NCBI GenBank assembly: GCA_028708195.1
Contig: JAQVZK010000128.1
Span: 1 to 6,847 of the forward strand
DNA length: 6,847 bases
Direction of reading: 5' to 3'
Source: Desulfovibrio sp.
GTDB lineage: Bacteria > Desulfobacterota > Desulfovibrionia > Desulfovibrionales > Desulfovibrionaceae
Of the stretch, positions 1-6,847 are shown piece by piece. Numbering within the stretch: position 1 is the stretch's first letter; the number at the start of each line of letters is the position of its first letter. The notes beneath the pieces are model-generated. The model did not search any database. It worked only from the letters and a program-made list of their open reading frames with translations, and was not told the origin of the DNA. The translations under genes were made by a program, and so were the position numbers.

Positions 1-71
1 TCATTGACGAGGCTGTGGAAAAAGCGCTTACCGAGGCTATTGCCGCCTTCAAGCAGGGCTGGACGGCCTAG
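1..71 (+). CDS. atpA: ATP synthase F1 subunit alpha, C-terminal end (partial)
   Basis: Only the last 22 codons are present, ending in TAG at 69-71. The readable tail is IDEAVEKALTEAIAAFKQGW followed by TA, a charged amphipathic helix ending in a Phe-Lys patch, as expected for the C-terminal helix of F1 alpha. Alpha forms the alternating hexamer with beta and carries the non-catalytic nucleotide sites. None of its diagnostic motifs (P-loop, Walker B) lie inside the window, so the call rests on the tail and on position: atpG starts 26 bp later, and alpha-gamma-beta-epsilon is the standard F1 order. The stop codon abuts an 8-bp GGGGCCCC palindrome (71-78) to which I attach no function. Confidence 0.85.
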   Translation, partial: IDEAVEKALTEAIAAFKQGWTA

Positions 72-97
72 GGGCCCCCAATATCCGGGAGAAAAGC

Positions 98-2415
<2,318 letters not shown>

Positions 2416-2425
2416 AGCGTTGACC

Positions 2426-2461
2426 GCCCAGTGACCGTGCTTTGTGGCACGGTCACTGGGC
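2426..2461 (+). repeat. Perfect 15-bp inverted repeat between atpD and atpC
   Basis: GCCCAGTGACCGTGC (2426-2440) and GCACGGTCACTGGGC (2447-2461) are exact reverse complements around a 6-base loop TTTGTG. The RNA hairpin would be very stable. It is followed by AGCCGCATCTGG rather than a T-run, so it is not a normal Rho-independent terminator. It starts 11 bases after the atpD stop and ends 25 bases before the atpC Shine-Dalgarno. Plausible roles are protection of the upstream mRNA from 3' exonucleases, an RNase III processing site, or partial attenuation that lowers epsilon relative to beta. The structure is seen; the role is inferred. Confidence 0.85.
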
Positions 2462-2486
2462 AGCCGCATCTGGCATATCAGGAGCG

Positions 2487-2492
2487 AAGGAG
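2487..2492 (+). promoter_or_regulatory. atpC ribosome binding site, decides the start
   Basis: AAGGAG at 2487-2492 stands 5 bases before the ATG at 2498. The same frame is open further upstream, to a possible start at 2444, but that start lies inside the loop of the 2426-2461 hairpin, has no Shine-Dalgarno, and would add 18 residues not found in epsilon subunits. Confidence 0.85.
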
Positions 2493-2497
2493 TACCT

Positions 2498-2902
2498 ATG
2501 GGCACACTGCAACTGGAAGTGGTGACGCCAGACAAAACCGTAGTAAGCGGCGAAGTTGAAATGGCCGTCTGCCCCGGTGTTGAAGGCGAATTCGGCGTGC
2601 TGCCCAAGCACGTCTCCCTGCTCTCCGCTCTCAAGATTGGTGGTCTGCGCTACAAGGCGGCTGGCGGCAAGGAGGAGCATGTGTTCATATCCGGCGGCTT
2701 CGCTGATGTGAACAACGATGTGCTCACCGTGCTGGCCGAGTCTGCCGAAATGGCACAGAGTATCGACACAGCAAGAGCCATGGCCGCCAAAGAACGCGCT
2801 GAAAAGCGTCTTACCGGCCATGAAGAGCATGTTGATTCGGTTCGCGCTGAAGCCGCATTGCACAGGGCAGTGGTCCGACTGCAATTGGCCCAGTACCGCT
2901 AG
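2498..2902 (+). CDS. atpC: ATP synthase F1 subunit epsilon
   Basis: Encodes a 134-residue epsilon subunit, which sits at the foot of the gamma stalk, contacts the c-ring and can inhibit ATP hydrolysis. The N-terminal ten-stranded beta-sandwich is recognisable (MGTLQLEVVTPDKTVVSGEV, then the CPGVEGEFGVLPKH and SLLSALKIG segments typical of the family). The C-terminal helical hairpin contains IDTARA at residues 89-94, followed by AAKERAEKRL. This matches the I(L)DxxRA ATP-binding motif known from epsilon of thermophilic Bacillus PS3. Length is normal (about 130-140). The ATG at 2498 is chosen because of AAGGAG 5 bases upstream. It is the last gene of the operon and is followed 20 bases later by a strong terminator. 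Confidence 0.97.
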   Translation: MGTLQLEVVTPDKTVVSGEVEMAVCPGVEGEFGVLPKHVSLLSALKIGGLRYKAAGGKEEHVFISGGFADVNNDVLTVLAESAEMAQSIDTARAMAAKERAEKRLTGHEEHVDSVRAEAALHRAVVRLQLAQYR

Positions 2903-2922
2903 ACCGATTTTTCAGAATTGAC

Positions 2923-2960
2923 AGGCCGTGCCGCGTTTCAACGCTGCACGGCTTTTTATT
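2923..2960 (+). terminator. Rho-independent terminator of the atp operon
   Basis: Left arm GCCGTGC (2925-2931) pairs with GCACGGC (2946-2952). One C/T mismatch then separates an inner GCG/CGC pair, with loop TTTCAA. The outer bases A2923 and G2924 can pair with T2954 and T2953. A T-rich tail, TTTTTATT (2953-2960), follows directly. Position 20 bases after the atpC stop makes this the end of the ATP synthase transcript. Confidence 0.9.
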
Positions 2961-3124
2961 TCACCACGTCGCACAACACACGCGCAAGCGGCTTCTCTTT
3001 TCCGTCATCAACAGCACATGACAGCCCCTTCAGCCTGCGCAGCCCCACCAGTCAGCGCAGCGCCGCACCAGTAAGTCCTCACACACACACCACTTCTCCC
3101 CTTCTTCGCACCCGCCGCCGAAAA
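2961..3124 (+). other. Non-coding, C-rich and G-poor leader between atpC and lepA
   Basis: No credible gene: the open + frame here begins inside the terminator, has no ribosome binding site and reads as a low-complexity Ser/Thr/Pro/His/Arg string. By hand count, 2961-3120 has about 73 C and 27 G, a marked skew compared with the flanking genes. It includes an (AC)n run at 3080-3091 and an imperfect direct repeat (GCGCAGCCCCACCAGT near 3037 and GCGCAGCGCCGCACCAGT near 3055). Unstructured C-rich, G-poor RNA is what Rho loading sites look like, so this may back up the intrinsic terminator. That role is inferred. Confidence 0.5.
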
Positions 3125-3133
3125 CACTGGCCT

Positions 3134-3169
3134 TTGCATGGACTTCATGACAAATCTTGGCTATACAAT
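3134..3169 (+). promoter_or_regulatory. Weak candidate promoter region for lepA
   Basis: The region just upstream of lepA shifts to AT-rich sequence with a -10-like TATACA (3162-3167) or TACAAT (3164-3169), 36-43 bases before the ATG. A TTGCAT at 3134-3139 resembles a -35 box, but the spacing (22-24 bases) is too long for sigma70, and no better -35 is evident. A promoter is expected here because the atp terminator separates the units; the exact boxes are uncertain. Confidence 0.3.
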
Positions 3170-3194
3170 TCTGCTACACACCCAGATTTTACGC

Positions 3195-3200
3195 AGGAAA
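3195..3200 (+). promoter_or_regulatory. lepA ribosome binding site, decides the start
   Basis: AGGAAA at 3195-3200 precedes the ATG at 3205. An in-frame possible start at 3157 would add 16 residues ([16 protein letters not shown]) that are atypical of LepA, whose conserved block begins a few residues before [16 protein letters not shown]. Confidence 0.7.
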
Positions 3201-3204
3201 CAAC

Positions 3205-5010
3205 ATGGTCAAGCAGGAAAATATACGCAATTTTTGCATCATCGCCCATATCGACCACGGTAAATCCACCCTGGCCGACCGCATCCTTGAACTGACCAAG
3301 GTGGTCAGCCAGCGCGAGGCGCGTCAGCAGTACCTCGACAGGATGGATCTGGAGCGTGAGCGCGGCATCACCATCAAGGCCCAGACCGTACGGCTTCCCT
3401 ATTTTGCCGCTGACGGCCAGGAGTATGAGCTGAACCTCATCGACACGCCTGGCCACGTGGACTTCAACTACGAAGTTTCGCGCTCACTGGCCGCCTGCGA
3501 AGGCGCTCTGCTGGTGGTTGACGCCACGCAGGGCGTGGAAGCGCAGACCCTGGCCAACGTCTACCTGGCGCTGGACCATAACCATGAAGTTCTCCCCATA
3601 CTCAACAAAATCGACCTGCCCAGCGCCGAAGTCGAGCGCGTCAAGGCCGAGATAGAAGAAAGCATCGGGCTTGACTGCTCACAGGCGCTTTCGGTCTCGG
3701 CCAAAACTGGCATGGGTGTGGATGCTGTACTTGAAGCCATCGTAAAGCATTTGCCTGCCCCAAAGGGCGACCCCGCCGCACCGCTCAAGGCGCTCATATT
3801 TGACTCATGGTACGACAGCTATCAGGGTGTTGTGGTGCTTTTTCGCATTATGGAAGGCACGGTGCGCAAGAATCAAAATGTGCGCCTCATGAGCACTGGC
3901 AAGGAGTATGAGGTGCTGCGGCTGGGCGTATTTTCGCCAGAAGCCACAGACGTTAAAGAACTGGTGGCAGGAGAGGTGGGCTTTCTCTGCGGTTCCATCA
4001 AGGAGCTGGGCGACGCCCGCGTGGGCGACACCATCACACATGTCGACCGCCCTGCTGATAAGCCGGTGCCAGGCTTCACTGAAGTGAAGCCGATGGTCTT
4101 CTGCGGCCTCTACCCCACAGAATCCGAAGATTACGAGAACCTCAAGGCCGCCCTTGAGAAGCTGCAACTTAACGATGCTGCCTTTTCCTACGAGCCAGAA
4201 ACCTCGCAGGCCCTGGGCTTTGGCTTTCGTTGTGGCTTCCTTGGTCTGCTGCATATGGAAATCATTCAGGAGCGGCTTGAACGCGAATTTGAGGTCGGCC
4301 TTATCGCCACCGCGCCTTCAGTGGTCTACAAGATCGACACTATGGACGGCAAAACGCTGGAGATTGACAACCCCAGCCACTTGCCTGACCCGACCAAAAT
4401 TCACACCCTGTACGAGCCCTACGTCAATATGGACATTCATGTGCCCAACGAATACGTGGGCAACGTCATGAAGCTCTGCGAAGAAAAGCGCGGCACCCAG
4501 AAAGACGTGCGCTACCTTGCGGCCAACCGCGTGGTGGTCACCTACGAACTGCCCTTTGCCGAAATTGTTTACGACTTTTTCGACAGGCTCAAGTCCGCCA
4601 CCCGGGGCTACGCTTCGATGGACTACCGCCCCCTGGACTACCGGACCTCTGACCTGGTGCGTCTGGATGTCATGCTTAACGGCGAAACTGTGGACGCTCT
4701 GGCCGTCATCGTGCACCGCGACCGCGCTTACACCTACGGGCGCGGCTTGGCGCTCAAGCTCAAGCGCAGCATACCGCGCCAGCTTTTTCAGGTGGCCATT
4801 CAGGCGGCCATTGGCCAGAAAATCATTGCTCGTGAGACGGTTTCTGCCTTCCGCAAGGACGTTACAGCCAAGTGTTACGGCGGCGACATCTCGCGTAAAC
4901 GCAAACTTTTGGAAAAGCAGAAAGAAGGCAAGCGCCGCATGAAACGTATGGGCAACGTGGAACTGCCGCAGGAAGCCTTTTTGGCTGCCCTCAAGGTGGG
5001 CGACGACTAG
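3205..5010 (+). CDS. lepA: Elongation factor 4 (LepA), ribosome-associated GTPase
   Basis: Encodes a 601-residue translational GTPase, the normal LepA length (about 600). Known LepA proteins bind the ribosome, and roles in back-translocation, stress translation and 30S biogenesis have been described. The GTPase motifs are all intact: G1 AHIDHGKST (14-22), switch I with [10 protein letters not shown] (53-62), G3 DTPGH (80-84), G4 NKID (134-137) and G5 SAKTG (165-169). EF-G-like domains II, III and V follow, then the LepA-specific C-terminal domain rich in basic residues ([20 protein letters not shown], then [16 protein letters not shown]). Absence of an EF-G domain IV and presence of this tail separate it from EF-G, TypA and peptide release factor 3. 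Many genomes place lepA beside lepB, which is not seen here; instead it follows the ATP synthase operon, probably as its own transcript. Confidence 0.98.
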   Translation: MVKQENIRNFCIIAHIDHGKSTLADRILELTKVVSQREARQQYLDRMDLERERGITIKAQTVRLPYFAADGQEYELNLIDTPGHVDFNYEVSRSLAACEGALLVVDATQGVEAQTLANVYLALDHNHEVLPILNKIDLPSAEVERVKAEIEESIGLDCSQALSVSAKTGMGVDAVLEAIVKHLPAPKGDPAAPLKALIFDSWYDSYQGVVVLFRIMEGTVRKNQNVRLMSTGKEYEVLRLGVFSPEATDVKELVAGEVGFLCGSIKELGDARVGDTITHVDRPADKPVPGFTEVKPMVFCGLYPTESEDYENLKAALEKLQLNDAAFSYEPETSQALGFGFRCGFLGLLHMEIIQERLEREFEVGLIATAPSVVYKIDTMDGKTLEIDNPSHLPDPTKIHTLYEPYVNMDIHVPNEYVGNVMKLCEEKRGTQKDVRYLAANRVVVTYELPFAEIVYDFFDRLKSATRGYASMDYRPLDYRTSDLVRLDVMLNGETVDALAVIVHRDRAYTYGRGLALKLKRSIPRQLFQVAIQAAIGQKIIARETVSAFRKDVTAKCYGGDISRKRKLLEKQKEGKRRMKRMGNVELPQEAFLAALKVGDD

Positions 5011-5040
5011 GCTGAACACAAGGCGCAAAAAGCATTTTGC

Positions 5041-5085
5041 GGGGAAGGATCTTTAAAAAAGGATTCTTCCCCATTTGCATTTCTG
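5041..5085 (+). terminator. Probable lepA terminator hairpin
   Basis: GGGGAAGGATC (5041-5051) pairs with GATTCTTCCCC (5062-5072) with one G-U. TTT (5052-5054) can extend the stem against AAG (5059-5061), leaving an AAAA loop. The tail is only moderately T-rich (ATTTGCATTTCT), so termination may be imperfect. A small GCAAAA/TTTTGC hairpin (5025-5040) abuts it. The site begins 31 bases after the lepA stop. Confidence 0.65.
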
Positions 5086-5160
5086 CCCTGTGCTCCAACT
5101 GGCCGCCGCAATTGCCATTATGGGGGATCGCGGAGCAGGCGAAAGGGCTGGTCTTTTGAT

Positions 5161-5220
5161 GGGCCAAGGGGCACAGCGGTGCCTGGGGGTGGGTCAAAGG
5201 GCACAGCGGTGCCTGTGGGT
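5161..5220 (+). repeat. Two tandem copies of a 30-bp repeat
   Basis: Units 5161-5190 and 5191-5220 agree at 27 of 30 positions, differing at unit positions 4 (C/T), 8 (G/A) and 26 (G/T). Each contains GGCACAGCGGTGCC (5170-5183 and 5200-5213), a 5-bp stem with an AGCG loop. There are no spacers. The 30-base period keeps frame, so apparent protein repeats in both strands are by-products of the DNA repeat. Confidence 0.85.
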
Positions 5221-5256
5221 GGTCAGCGACGGATGCTCTTTTTACGCCCAAACAGC

Positions 5257-5292
5257 TGCAGCCCCGACCGGGGATTTTCGATCGGGGCTGCA
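5257..5292. repeat. GC-rich hairpin, 11-bp perfect stem
   Basis: TGCAGCCCCGA (5257-5267) pairs exactly with TCGGGGCTGCA (5282-5292) around a 14-base interior sequence. Neither strand has a T-run next to the stem, so it is not an obvious intrinsic terminator. Confidence 0.8.
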
Positions 5293-5318
5293 AGGAAGCT
5301 CATGGGGATTGAGCATGG

Positions 5319-5356
5319 GCGTCAGGCGGGCTTTCTGGGTAGCGCCCGCCTGACGC
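5319..5356. repeat. GC-rich hairpin, 13-bp perfect stem
   Basis: GCGTCAGGCGGGC (5319-5331) pairs exactly with GCCCGCCTGACGC (5344-5356) around the 12-base loop TTTCTGGGTAGC. No T-run flanks it on either strand. It begins 27 bases after the preceding hairpin. Confidence 0.8.
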
Positions 5357-5400
5357 ATCGGGGGTTGTCACAGGAGGAGGGTGTGGACAATCCAATCTGC

Positions 5401-5427
5401 GGCCAGCTTCTGCCTGAAAGGCTGGCC
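5401..5427. repeat. Hairpin, 7-9 bp stem
   Basis: GGCCAGC (5401-5407) pairs with GCTGGCC (5421-5427); a T-G and a T-A pair can lengthen the stem by two. It is the third stem in the 5257-5427 series and the last before the sequence turns AT-rich. Confidence 0.65.
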
Positions 5428-5481
5428 ATCTAAACCGTTCGTGGGAGCACTATACTAAAGGCAAGAGCCGTGCCAGAACTA

Positions 5482-5612
5482 AAATATCCAGGTAACTAAT
5501 TGTTTTTTATAAAAAAGATTTTAAATTACCACTAGTAGACCTGCAGCCATTGTGCGACAAATTTACCCATACTTTTATAGGCTGTGTGTAATAATTACTC
5601 ACATTGTTTTCC
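5482..5612. other. AT-rich tract with a 14-bp palindrome
   Basis: This stretch is strikingly AT-rich for the window. TTTTTTATAAAAAA (5503-5516) is a perfect 14-bp palindrome, enclosed at a distance by GGTAA (5491-5495) and TTACC (5526-5530). TTGTGC (5550-5555) and TTTATA (5574-5579), 18 bases apart, form a mediocre sigma70-like pair pointing to the + strand. No open frame with a ribosome binding site follows. It could be a promoter left by a lost gene, an sRNA promoter, or a nucleoid-protein binding region. Confidence 0.4.
5583..5603. promoter_or_regulatory. Operator-like 21-bp dyad
   Basis: TGTGTGTAAT (5583-5592) and ATTACTCACA (5594-5603) are reverse complements at 9 of 10 positions around a single central A. 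The size and symmetry suit a dimeric helix-turn-helix regulator, and it lies just downstream of the weak promoter-like pair at 5550-5579. It does not fit the CRP/FNR 16-bp spacing, and I cannot name the regulator. Confidence 0.4.
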
Positions 5613-5738
5613 CTTAACGCCCGATGCAGCATTGGCGGCAGCATGCCATTTGCCACAGGCCACCTTGGGCTGTTTTCTGCAAGCCCCGGCGGCGTCTTTT
5701 GGGTAAAATCTGCCCGGTTTCCTGTAAGGGGCGCGGGA

Positions 5739-6131
5739 TCAACCCTTGGTAAACGCTTGGCTCCAACCGGGCAATGCTTCCATATATGTCTTCAAGGCAA
5801 CAGCATTATTGCATATCTGATCTTTGGCCGCATACATAAAAACCACAGCGCCATGTGCTGCAACAATTTTTTTCAGTGCATCAACCGCCTCGCTGGCTGG
5901 TCCGGCTGTGGCAAGCTCTACAAAGTAGCACTGCTGAAACTCCTCCCACTTTTCCCTGTCGTGGGCAAACCACTTGCGCAGCTCATTGGACGGGGCAACC
6001 TCTTTGAGCCACACATCCCAGTTGGCGGCAGCCTTGGCTACTCCCCTCGGCCAGATACGGTCAACCAGAATGCGCATGCCTTCAGGCTCGGGACCAGCAT
6101 GGCCGTACACGCGATGCAGTATGATCTTCAT
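5739..6131 (-). CDS. DUF488 family protein, YeaO-like
   Basis: Encodes a 130-residue soluble protein of the DUF488 family, of the E. coli YeaO type. Family hallmarks are intact: N-terminal LHRVYG, VDRIWPRG (23-30), WLKEVAPSNELRKWFAHD (41-58) followed by EKWEEF, and the C-terminal strand and motif YAAKD (100-104) with NNAVALK (108-114). Length is typical (about 115-130). No signal peptide or membrane segment. The biochemical role of the family is not established; conserved Arg, Asp and Trp residues suggest a binding or catalytic pocket. The ATG is set by AGGAGG (complement of 6137-6142), 5 bases upstream. It lies 45 bp after an MFS transporter gene on the same strand, so the two may share a transcript. 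No clear intrinsic terminator is visible after its stop. Confidence 0.9.
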   Translation of the reverse strand: MKIILHRVYGHAGPEPEGMRILVDRIWPRGVAKAAANWDVWLKEVAPSNELRKWFAHDREKWEEFQQCYFVELATAGPASEAVDALKKIVAAHGAVVFMYAAKDQICNNAVALKTYMEALPGWSQAFTKG

Positions 6132-6176
6132 TGCTGCCTCCTCATCCGCGCGGCCTTATCTGACGAACCTGGCAAC

Positions 6177-6847
6177 CTACTGTGTCGTCCTGGTGCTGCG
6201 CGCGGAATAAATGCTGACAAGAACGGTAGCCAGAAAAAAAGCCGCCCCAACATAGCCTGTCACGTGCAGCCCAAGCTTGTTGAACACAAGGCTGCCGATG
6301 AAGGCCCCGCTGCCGATGCCCACATTGAAAATACCCGAATAGATGGACGTGGCAATATCTGCGGAATGTGACGCAATTTCAAGAACCCTGCTTTGGAACA
6401 GCAAGCCAAGTACGGCCATGCTTCCGCCCCAGAATATGCATACGGGCACGATGATTGCCAACCGCTCGATGGAAAGATTGAGCGCCAAAAGGCAAAGAAA
6501 GATGACAAAAGACGGCAGAATGAAAACCAGCTTTGTCTTCATGTTGGCCAGCCGTGTGGCGAACAGGCTGCCGCAAATGCCAGAGAGCCCCATAAGCAGC
6601 AAAAACAGTGGCACGGCCTTGTCAGAAAAACCGCCAATCTGGATCAGCAATGTCGCAAGGTAGGTATAGACGAGAAAATAGCCAGTCACCGCCAGCATGG
6701 TTTGCAGGTAAAGGAGTGCAAGCTCCTTGTTGCGAAACAGGGCGGGTACGCTCTTGAACGAGCCAGTATCCTTGGCTTCAAGCAGCGGCAGCAGACGCCA
6801 GAGTATAAGTGCTACGCAGGCCGCCACAGCGCCAATAAGCAGAAATG
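6177..6847 (-). CDS. Major facilitator superfamily transporter, sugar-efflux (SotB-like) type, C-terminal half
   Basis: The last 222 codons are present; the frame stays open to the window edge, so the N-terminal half is missing and a GTG at 6825-6827 is not the real start. Numbering from the edge, hydrophobic segments lie near residues 1-15 (end of TM6), 42-68 (TM7), 78-100 (TM8), 106-124 (TM9), 129-150 (TM10), 164-191 (TM11) and 197-213 (TM12), giving the usual second six-helix MFS bundle. The cytoplasmic loop LPLLEAKDTGSF and the segment IYSGIFNVGIGSGAFIGS (168-185) followed by GYVGAA closely resemble the drug:H+ antiporter-1 group that contains SotB/YdeA, exporters of arabinose and IPTG. 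The substrate here is unknown. The protein would act in the inner membrane, probably by proton antiport. It is followed by the DUF488 gene after 45 bp. Confidence 0.88.
   Translation of the reverse strand, partial: FLLIGAVAACVALILWRLLPLLEAKDTGSFKSVPALFRNKELALLYLQTMLAVTGYFLVYTYLATLLIQIGGFSDKAVPLFLLLMGLSGICGSLFATRLANMKTKLVFILPSFVIFLCLLALNLSIERLAIIVPVCIFWGGSMAVLGLLFQSRVLEIASHSADIATSIYSGIFNVGIGSGAFIGSLVFNKLGLHVTGYVGAAFFLATVLVSIYSARSTRTTQ

Larger units (their letters stand above)
5073..5738. other. Gene-free region between convergent lepA and the DUF488 gene
   Basis: About 665 bp with no credible coding sequence on either strand. Short open frames occur but start at TTG or GTG without ribosome binding sites, are low in complexity, or run through hairpins. 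The left two thirds is GC-rich and full of inverted and tandem repeats; from about 5430 to 5610 it turns AT-rich. Because the flanking genes converge, neither needs a promoter here. The region may hold a structured or small RNA, decayed gene remnants, or repeat accretion. Confidence 0.6.

Noticed and set aside
2444..2497. Longer atpC start at 2444
   Set aside because: Would start in the loop of the hairpin with no Shine-Dalgarno and add 18 non-family residues; ATG 2498 has AAGGAG 5 bases upstream.
3129..3139. Possible sigma54 promoter (TGGCC and TTGCA)
   Set aside because: The GG and GC elements are only 5 bases apart instead of 10.
2918..3295. + frame of 125 codons between atpC and lepA
   Set aside because: Begins inside the terminator region, low-complexity Ser/Thr/Pro/Arg composition, and overlaps the start of lepA in another frame.
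5161..5220. CRISPR-like repeat
   Set aside because: Only two units, directly adjacent with no spacers, and no cas genes in the window.
4991..5293. Minus-strand frame of 100 codons with PQAPLCPL repeats
   Set aside because: TTG start, no ribosome binding site, overlaps the end of lepA and its terminator; the repeats only mirror the DNA repeat.
5075..5433. Two short + frames of 92 and 84 codons in the gene-free region
   Set aside because: TTG and GTG starts without Shine-Dalgarno, and they run through the tandem repeat and hairpins. The protein-level repeats follow automatically from the 30-bp DNA repeat.
5583..5603. CRP/FNR or Rex site
   Set aside because: Half-sites resemble TGTG/CACA, but their spacing and centre do not fit the known consensus sites.
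5073..5738. tRNA gene or integration site
   Set aside because: No cloverleaf, no T-loop GTTCGAATC-like sequence and no integrase or flanking direct repeats found by eye.
5604..6371. Open + frame of 255 codons opposite the DUF488 and MFS genes
   Set aside because: Starts at TTG without a ribosome binding site, lies antisense to two genes with clear family motifs, and its translation matches no family I recognise. Long antisense frames are common in GC-rich coding DNA.

Overview
The window is bacterial, GC-rich chromosomal DNA dominated by housekeeping genes. Protein wording of the F1 subunits and LepA, moderate-to-high GC and long antisense shadow frames fit a deltaproteobacterium-like sulfate reducer, possibly Desulfovibrionaceae. 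That placement is an inference from family resemblance, not a search result.

Left part (1-2961, + strand): the distal end of an F-type ATP synthase operon, in the order atpA (3' end only), atpG (gamma), atpD (beta), atpC (epsilon). Gaps are 26, 11 and 82 bp. The unusually wide atpD-atpC gap carries a perfect 15-bp hairpin with no T-run. A convincing Rho-independent terminator follows atpC. Together the proteins form the catalytic head (alpha3beta3) and central stalk (gamma, epsilon) that couple ion flow to ATP synthesis. The membrane subunits and delta would lie upstream, outside the window.

Middle part (2962-5072, + strand): a non-coding stretch of about 240 bp that is rich in C and poor in G, then lepA (elongation factor 4), a complete 601-residue ribosomal GTPase gene with its own ribosome binding site, followed by a hairpin that is probably its terminator.

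Right part (5073-6847): about 665 bp without a credible gene lies between convergent lepA and the minus-strand genes. It holds a two-copy 30-bp tandem repeat, three strong GC-rich hairpins without T-runs, and then an abruptly AT-rich tract with an operator-like dyad. Beyond it, on the minus strand, are a YeaO-like DUF488 protein and, upstream of it in transcription, the C-terminal half of a major facilitator superfamily transporter of the sugar-efflux (SotB-like) type that runs off the window edge. These two may be cotranscribed.

I see no clear new multi-gene system. The least explained parts are the atpD-atpC hairpin and the structured intergenic region 5161-5603.
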